Source: Taeniopygia guttata
Taxonomy: Eukaryota; Chordata; Aves; Passeriformes; Estrildidae
Length of the DNA: 64,000 nucleotides
Assembly (NCBI RefSeq): GCF_048771995.1
Contig: NC_133032.1
Span: 19,855,001-19,919,000, forward strand
Reading direction: 5' to 3'
Program-made: the position numbers and the translations under genes
Shown: one piece after another, positions 39,701 to 48,700 of the stretch
Layout: every line of letters begins with the position of its first letter
Position numbering within the stretch: the first letter of the stretch is position 1
Notes under the pieces: model-generated
Database searches by the model: none
Seen by the model: the letters and a program-made list of their open reading frames with translations, nothing else
What the model was told of the DNA's origin: nothing

Positions 39701-42700
39701 AAGCACAGCCTTCAAACTAATGCTACACTTGATGTTGAAAAATGGCGTATATTTTAGAATGCAGAAGTTAAAACTTAACGAAAGTTAAGATTTATCTAAT
39801 TCTCTTTAACTTTTCCCTGATTTATTTACAGCATGTAGGATGATGTAATTGTTTTATTTTGTACATAGCCCTCTAAATAGCTAAAATTTGGCTTGTCCCT
39901 ACCCCTAAACAGACTTGCCTTCTGTAGCTGAAATACTGAGTATTGTTTCATGCTGTCTTTAGCATCAGCTTTCCCAAATCTTTGCTGATGTGATTCTCTA
40001 GCTGTAAAACTTACTTCCCACTTTTAGTCTCCTGGCTTATTTTAAGATAGTCAGGCTACAGAGTGGCTCCAACTGGATACATAGGCTGGAGAAGCATGTC
40101 ATGAATCCTAAGAATGGCAGAAGTTGCCTGTGAAAGTGTAAGATGGTTTAATTTAAAGAAGCTGTGTTTAGAAAGTGCTACTTGCAAACTTTTAAGGCCA
40201 GTGAGTTCTAACACATAATTTGTGACAGTAGCAGAGCTTTTGACTTCTATTATTATAGAGCATCTGATTAGAGGTTTGAAAATGTGGCCTTTTATTTGGC
40301 GGAATTACTGTAATCCTTTGACATAAGGGAACAATCCTGCCAGTCCTATGATTTTACCTACTCTCAGGCAGACAGCTGCCTGACTGAAAGCGGTGCTGAT
40401 GTTAAAAGTGAGGGCTTAGCAATTCCAGCAAATAAACACATTGCCCAGTAAGATTTGGCTTCCAGACAAGTGCTTTTTCAGAGGAGATTCTGACCATCTA
40501 ACAAGCTTCCCAGGACCCGTCAAAGCACAGCACCTTTGAAGGTCTGTCTGCATTGTTTGAATTCAAGCACACTTACCAGCAGTTCTAAGCCTGTCTTTTA
40601 GCTATGAAAAATTGGGATGGAAAAGTGTCAGCTGCAAAGCTCTAATCCTCTCCTGATTGCTGGCCCAGCTGCCTGGTCAGAGCAGCACAGGAGCCGTGAG
40701 GAGAGCCTTGCAGTACTGCCCAGATTCATTAGTGTTATGGAAGCCACTTCTGCATGTTTTTCTGATCAGGTTTTTGAGGTATTTGTCCAAGATCCATCCT
40801 CCACAGAATCAGATAAGAAATATTTTCTGGTTTTCCAAAGGGTAAAGTCACCCACTTGCTGGCTGACTCCACGAGCTTCTGCTCTACCTTCTGCAGTCTG
40901 AGGGCTAGCAAGGGAAGGAAGGAGGAGCAGAAGAAGATGTCTCCATACTAGGAGAAGTTGTCTGGGGCAACAAAAACCTCTCTGTTTACTCTCTAGGCTA
41001 CTGTACATGGGAGATGCAGTCCCTTTAGCCATGGCAATGCTGACCCTTCTCTGCAGTGCATGTTCTGGCCAGCCTGTGGAGGGCCAACAAAAGCCCTTCT
41101 GTGCAAGAAGCTCCTCCACACGACTCTTAAGGAACCAGCGCTGCTCCAGGCCACTCTGAGAGGGAAAAATGGAGAGCAGCAACTGATATCTCAGAGAACA
41201 AACTGGAAAGTAGCCAGATATTTGCAACATGATTTTTGCTGCTCTCATACAGTCTTCATTGTGGTAGTTTAACAGTGAGCCTTTTGACTGAAAGCAGCCT
41301 CAAATGAGCCTCAACATTTGTCATATAAAAGGCTCACCATGACAACTGAGGATTGTATAACTCCAGCTAAGAGAAGAGTTAGCAGCAACCAGCAGACATT
41401 TAGAAAATTAGTCATACTGTGTTGCTGGGTTTCTGAATGATCATTCACAAACCTCTATGGGGCCATGGTGACCTGCTGAATATGCTGATGATCTGATCTG
41501 CTCCAGATCAGATATGTGACTACATAAACCCGTCATATTTGCCAATGCTTCAGATCATTTGTTTTGGTTTAGTCATGCATATTAGAGAGAGGAAAAAAAA
41601 AAAATAAATGAACTTGCAAGGCAGAATAATGTCTTGGTCTCATAATCACAACACATCTGAGATTTTTTTCTCCTCAGTTTGAGCTGAGGTGTAAAATAAT
41701 ACAACACATGGAGGGTTTTTTTAATTATTATTTATCTATTGCTATAATCAGCCTAGTTTAAACTGCCACATTGGTGCTCCAAATTATTTTCATTCTAAAT
41801 GCTGGAGGTTCCCCATATCTGCTGGTGTTTGAATGTTGATTTATCATTTACATCAATGGTAAATCACAAAGTGACAGCCTGACTTTGCTTTTTCTAGGCT
41901 AATCTAAACAGGAGTTTGAGACTATCTAGTGCATCTACTTTCTGTATCGCTTGTTTATCTCATATCTCAAACTTTAAAGCTACAACAATAATTTACAGTA
42001 TTTTACATAAATTCATTGCAAATAAACAGTAGCTGGGGTTTTGTCTTTATAATTGGAACTTAACATCAGTGACATATGTTGACTCTTCTTTCTTTAACAA
42101 TAGTAAATCTCATTAATTTCTGGAAGACTGGGGCCAAGATCTGTGTAATAAAGAAAATACCTGGTTATTCTCAAACTCATTGGCCACAGGACTAAGGGCC
42201 ACACTTGCATGTTGGTTTTCAAGCTTCTGTGAAACCTTGCTTAACAGAAACTCACAGGCATGGGTGCCACTCAGAGTCCTTTGAGAACATTGCACAGTGC
42301 ATCAGTTTTCAGTCTTTCTCAACAAAGAATAACCCAAATTTATAAAACTTTCAAAGGCGGTATCAAGCAGACTGTTCATCTAAAAAACAAAATTTTCCAC
42401 AACCCTTTATTTTTATTTTGCCTTCCTTCCCTCGTGTTTTTTCTGTTCACTCACTCATATACATGGGAGTTGCCAAGGCCTGGGACTGTGTGTTTTGTTG
42501 TGTTTTATTGCTGTCATGTCATAGATAACTTTTTGTTATTCTTTGAACTGCCAGTAGCTTAGAGACCACCCAAGAGAGTGGCTGCCTTGGGACTCACAGG
42601 CTGGGCTCTTGTTGCCAGATCTGCTTGGAAGCAGGATTAACCTCCTGCCACAGGTCATCTGGTTTGATTATTGAACATGAGCACCAGCAGATGAAACAAT

Positions 42701-45700
42701 AGCTGCCAGCTTGTCAGACTGAAGCCATCCTACTAGGTGTGCATGAAGAAGCACAAGGAAAGATGTAACAAATGCATTTTGTGTTTGCATACAAACATCA
42801 GCCATTGTCTGGCTCTTTGTTCATACTCAGCAATCATCCACCGATCACTGTACACAATTTTTGTCATATCGAATTGAGGTTAATGAAGCATCCAGGAACC
42901 CACACCAGGAATTTGGTCCATGCCACATAAACCTTGTTCAAACATTTAACAGAAGCTGGTTATTGCACCAGGGAACTCCCAGCTAGGGTGTAGCAATCAA
43001 GGCCAGCAACAGATAAAGAATGTTAGGGATAAAAACAACAGTCTTTGTCTCAGCAGGCTGGCAACAAAAATGTTCTCAGGGTGTTTCTGAAATTCCATAA
43101 CTGGGGATTTTGAGGATTTGGATATAGACATGAAGGCAGGTAGTTGTATCCCTCCAGAACTTTAGGAGAAAGAATGAAAATGCTAATCTAAAAGCCTAGC
43201 AATTTGAGAAGCAAAGATGTATCATTTTCTGATTTGAGATGGGTATGGATGATGCCCATAATATATGAAGAAATTTAATTTTCCTTGAAAGCATAAATAG
43301 CCACCATTAGTCTGAAATATCTTGGAGAGAATCAATGGAGAGAACTCAGGGGGGAAAGTAGTGGCAGGAGAAAAGATACATTTATAAAGTTTGGAGAAGG
43401 AGATGTGGTAGTAGTGAAGACCCCAGAAAAAGGAGAGTTTCAAAGTCTGGATAAATGGTAAAAAACTATATGGGATGCATTACGCAAGAAAAAACATGCA
43501 AGACTCAGATGGCAATTGGGTATGGGGATCTAGAGAAGAGTGGAAATCAGAAATGTGTAAGCCTAAATATCAGGGGAAAGTGACAGTGTTGTTCATGGTA
43601 GATGAATGTTTTTGACAGGACTTCAGATCAAGGGCTTGATTTTGACCACTTTGAGGTACTGTCTTAGATTTCCACAAGCTTGCACAGAAGATGCACTCTA
43701 GTTTTAATTTGGACAGAAGAGAAAATGACTCAGAGAATGGTAAGGAGAAAGGCATTACAATAACAGGAGAACCAGGGGGAAGGAGAAACAAGGCAAAAAT
43801 TGTCAGAAGCAAAGATATCAGCAAGCTGGAAAGGATGGAGAGAGAGGGAACTGGGCACTTGGCCAGAAAGCTGAGACTGGGTCCAAGGGCAACTGGATCA
43901 AAGGAAATGGAGGATGGGGGCAGAGAGGGCTGATAAGGTGGAACCAATGGGCATAATTTTTGGTAAACTGAATGGTAGAGAGAGAGGGGAGGCAGGTAGG
44001 ATTAAGGATAGGGTTAATGATTTTTAAGAGCTGCTAATGAATGCTTAAGCACTGAACTCTGACTTGTATGCAAGTAGAGCTTATCTAAACCACTCAATTA
44101 AGAAAAAATGGATTAAAGGTTTCAGGAACTGATTGTACAGATGAAGGAGAGAGATAACAGGTCATTTATGCAAAGAGGAAATGAGAAATCTCAAAATAAG
44201 TTTTGGAAAACGATAGCATTTTTCTTACTGTTCTGCTCTTGTATGGAATATATGCTGTCCTGTATTTCAGCTGTTTAAAAAAAAGAGAAAAAATAAAATA
44301 TATAGTAGGATTTAATTTCTTTCCAGCCAAAGAACCAAATTTTTGGTCAAGAAAGTTAAAATGCCTAGGAGATGTGTGTGCAGGGGTAAGTTTTGAGTTT
44401 CTCCAAGACCAGTAATGACACCTGTATTTCTGACATCTTCTCCAAATGGGGCAGAGAGAAGACAACACATATTTCTTGTATTTGAATAAATTGGGCAGTG
44501 TAGCTGACAATGAGCATTTGAAGATGATCAGACTGAATTTTTCTAAACTTCTATGAAGCAGAAAGTGCTGAGAATGGAGGCTAGTGAAGCTGTATTCTGT
44601 TGAACTAAAAGTAATCACAGAGAGGAAAAGTTTTTAATATTATTCAGATTCTGTCAAAGGAGGTTTCTGGCAGGCAGCTGCTCCTGCAGACTCTGATGGT
44701 CCTCAGCTTCTGCTGGAGGTGGCAAGAGCAGGAAGCATTTGATGCTTTTCAGAGCTGAGATGATGTCCTGTGCCTGCCAGAGCTGGACTGTGGTGCTCAT
44801 GGCAGGGACGGGTTCTGGACTCTCCCACTGGCACTGACCAGCAGAAGGGAGCACATTCCATCCCAGGGAGCACCAGGTGTTTCTGGAAACATCTGGCAAA
44901 ACATCTTGTGAAGTGTAGAGAGTCCATGGTACTCCCATTGAGCAGATGCCTAGCTGAGCAATAAAGGCATTTCTTGTGAAACAGGGTGCACAGGCCTTGG
45001 TTTTATTAGCCCAGAGTGGTTTTTTAACCTGTTACATCTGCAGGCAGCTGAGCATATTCTTTGAATTGCAGTGGCAGCCAGCACCCTCAGGCACTGGTAG
45101 TGACTGAGAGGATGATGTGCCCTGAGGGTCCCAAGGGAAGATGAACCATTTCAGCAGCAGTGCCAGGACTCATCTGCAGAAGAGCAGCTCTGGGCCTCCC
45201 TCTCAGGAATTACATTTTTCTGTTGCAGTTCCATGCACTGAGCCACAACCAGGGTGTGATTTCTTTGTGAGATTTTGGGGATCTCATGGGTGTATCTGTT
45301 GCATGGAAGAGATGCTTCAGGTTCACTGACTTTAATCCCATTATTTTCATCCCCTCTGAGAAAATCACATACATGTATATATAAATCACAGTGGACTTAT
45401 GAGTTTGTATGCTTTCCAAAATCAGAAATATTGATTTAGTCTGGCCCCATGGTTTTAGGAAGTGAAGAGGAATCTTATTCCTGAAATAAGTCTGACTGGA
45501 GCACTTAGACACTGCATCACTTTTCCAGAGAAAAGAGTCATTTGAAGTTCCCAGGTGGATCAATATGTAGCCCACGCAGTTAATGTTAGTATGTTGTTAT
45601 AAACTGTAAGATGCATTTACTGAGTTTTGATTTCATAAAATCACATAGTCATTTAGGTTGCAAGGAACCATGGGAAAGTCCATAGTTCAACCTGATGCAT

Positions 45701-48700
45701 AAAGCAGAATTAGCACCAAGTTTAACAAGGTAGTTCAGTGCTTTGTCTGGTTCAGTACTGAAAATCTCTTTGAACAGACACATCACATTTTCACTGGGAA
45801 ATCACACCAGTGCCTAAATACACTAAGTGGAATAATTTCTTCTTTATATCTAGTCAGAAAACAGTCTCTTCCAATTCACAACCAGACACCTTCATCTTCT
45901 GGGCAGCTTTCCTTGGTACAGGCAGGCTGCTGTTAGTGCCCCAGAGTTGCCCCTGACCTGATGCAGCTGCTTGTTCTCCTGTAACTGTAGGGGCCATCCC
46001 TATACATGGAAGAGGCTGCCCTGGAAGGCCTGCCAGCTTCATTTGGCTCTTCACAAGTGCTTTCCATTGCACCCAGCTCAATCAAAGACCTGTGGAGGAT
46101 GCTGGATTTAATGACATTAATTTGAGGGTTTTTTCTGTTTGGTTGTTTTTTGTTGTTTGTTTGGGTTTTGTGTTTTCCGTTTATTTGTTTTTTTGGCATA
46201 TTTTAAATCAAAACTTGAACTGGGAAAAAAACATTGTAAGGAACACACATCAGAGAAACATAATTTGAACATATTTAACTGGTAAATGCAAACCAGAATG
46301 TACCATTAAAAATAATAATCCATTTTTCTGTTTAGTGGTATGAGTCTGTATTTCTTTTGATATTCTCATTTTTGCTAAGGAAAATAGAAAACAATTAATT
46401 TAGCACTGGCTGAGACATTTTTATTTGGCTGTTATCCTCTTTGGCCAGGTCTGTTTGCATGATTATTTCAAAGTGATTTGAGTTCTGAAACATTGAAAAT
46501 GAGCCTGTTTTATCTGTGCCTTTCACTGCTTTCTGCAAATCTGGAAATGTGTTTTTGATAGGGAGAGGATCAGCTCCAAATCGTAAAACTAAATAACCCT
46601 TCAAACTTTAGGGAATTCAAGCTGCCAACCAGACTTCAATCGTGAGTTTGGTAAATGTCAACACCCTTCCTTGGGCAGTGAAGCAGAGTGAAGGAAGAAG
46701 TGTTAAATAGGATGGGGAGCTGCCTTAATTACATGAATATTTTTTTATTTTTTTTTCCAGGAGATATTTAATTCAGGAGCACTTGGTTATTTCAAATCTT
46801 GTGACCCTACTTAGCTTTCTAAGCTGGTGCTTTGATTAGATGGAGAGAAGCTAAAAGACAGCTGCTGATGAAGCAGCATGGATGTGATGTGACTACAAAA
46901 ATGACACATAATTGTCCCATTGTCATTCATAATTTATAAGAATCTAGAATTCTACAAATATTTTTTGAGATAGTGACTTAATCTAAAAAGAATTGACAGT
47001 TCAAATTATATTTGTGAATGGCTCCTCAACTGGTTTGGAATTATGGGTTTATTTATCAACATTAATTGTATTAAATTGCCTGCAGTGAGATATAAGCCCT
47101 TTGAGAAAAAACTATTCTTGTCCTGCTGGCTTTAGCAGTGTTCAGACAGACTTTGCTTTAAAGTAGCATAAAGGTAAGTGTAAACACATTGTGAATATGA
47201 AACATTTCCAGGGAGTGCTGAGAAGGGGCAGTGTTTGGTCTGGAAGGGGAATTTTGCTGCCAGACATCCCAGGTGAAGAGCAGAGCCCCAGGCAGAGCGT
47301 GACACTGTGGAGCAGGGGCTGGGTCAGGTGCAGAGGGGATTTGGAACCCGTGGGGACAGCAGGGTGGGTGGCACCCTGCGAGCCCCGTCCCCAGGAAAGG
47401 GCAGAGCAGGGCAGGGCACCCAGCGAGAGAAACAGCAGCATCAGGACAGTGCAGGCACAGCTCTTCAGGAAACTGGGTGCCCACAAATCCACTGCCTGGA
47501 AAGAGGGACATTGATGGGACAGGGTGACTCCATGGATCAGCATTTGCAGTCCTCCCTATTTGCTACTGATACTGTAAATCTTGTGCAGTTTATGTGGAAT
47601 CAATAACTTGATGTTTCTAACTTAGTTGTGCTCTTACATACAATTTCTTCTAAAATATCTTGGCTTTGTTTTGCTTTCTTGCTACAAGTAAAATCTTACT
47701 TTCTGTATTTCATGGTCATCTTTACACTGTGCTCAGTGAACAGAAATAATCCCCAAACTACAGCATTTTGGTCCTTCTTGGTTACTATCTGAGAAAGCTG
47801 AGGGCATGGGCTGTGTTACTGGTACAAAGATTGGAAATGTGAGAAGGAAATAGCCTTTCAGATAAATTAGCCTTGCCATAGTTGTGGTTGTAAAGATGGC
47901 TAAGGTGACCTGAATAATAAATTTTTACTCAGTCTCTAACAGAGTGTAACCTTTCAGCAAGCAATTCAGATATTGCTAAGCAGAGATGCTGAACTGATCC
48001 AGCAATACACTCTTTGGGTAGAGCTTCACCTCACTGCCTGCTTGTCACATGGCTCGTATTGCCAAAGGGTAGGGCACAGCCCGAATAACCCCCTGGAGCC
48101 ACACTGGGGAGCCGCTGTCCCAGCCTGTGCCCTGGAGCTGTGGCTGAATGTGCCAGTGAGAACCTGCCCAGCCCCGATACCTTCTGACCACCCTTGGCAG
48201 CCACTGTGGGCTACTGCAATGTTATGTGGCTAGATATGCTTTTAATCCAAGACTATGATTGCTGTGATTTAACTAAGTATTTTTATTACTCAAGGCCATT
48301 TTTTACACTGTAAAAGACTTTGTGCAGGAAATTTATATTTTCAGGGCAGTTACCAGCATTTCCTGCATACATGTTCATATGTTACTGCCAGGAATTTCAT
48401 TACCTCAATGTCAATTTACACTAATTGATTCCATCGTGTAGATGAGCATCTTATTTCATAATGCCACGCCAAGGGTCAGTTCATTCAGACAACCTGATGC
48501 CGTGAGAACATCTTGAGGATTATATATATGTACATGACGTCTTGTGCACTTACTGGTCGGAGGACACTTCCAAGGGACACTGTAGCATAAAATGTCTGGC
48601 AGAGGTGAAGGCAGGCTGCAGAATGGAGTTTATGAAAAAATCATTAAATAAGGTCAATAGCTACTTGCCACACAAAAATCAATGGGTAATGCTCACTGAT

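Noticed and set aside
43570-44618. Minus-strand frames of 125 and 150 codons
   Set aside because: They follow the purine skew of the plus strand. Peptide composition is biased and there is no recognisable domain.
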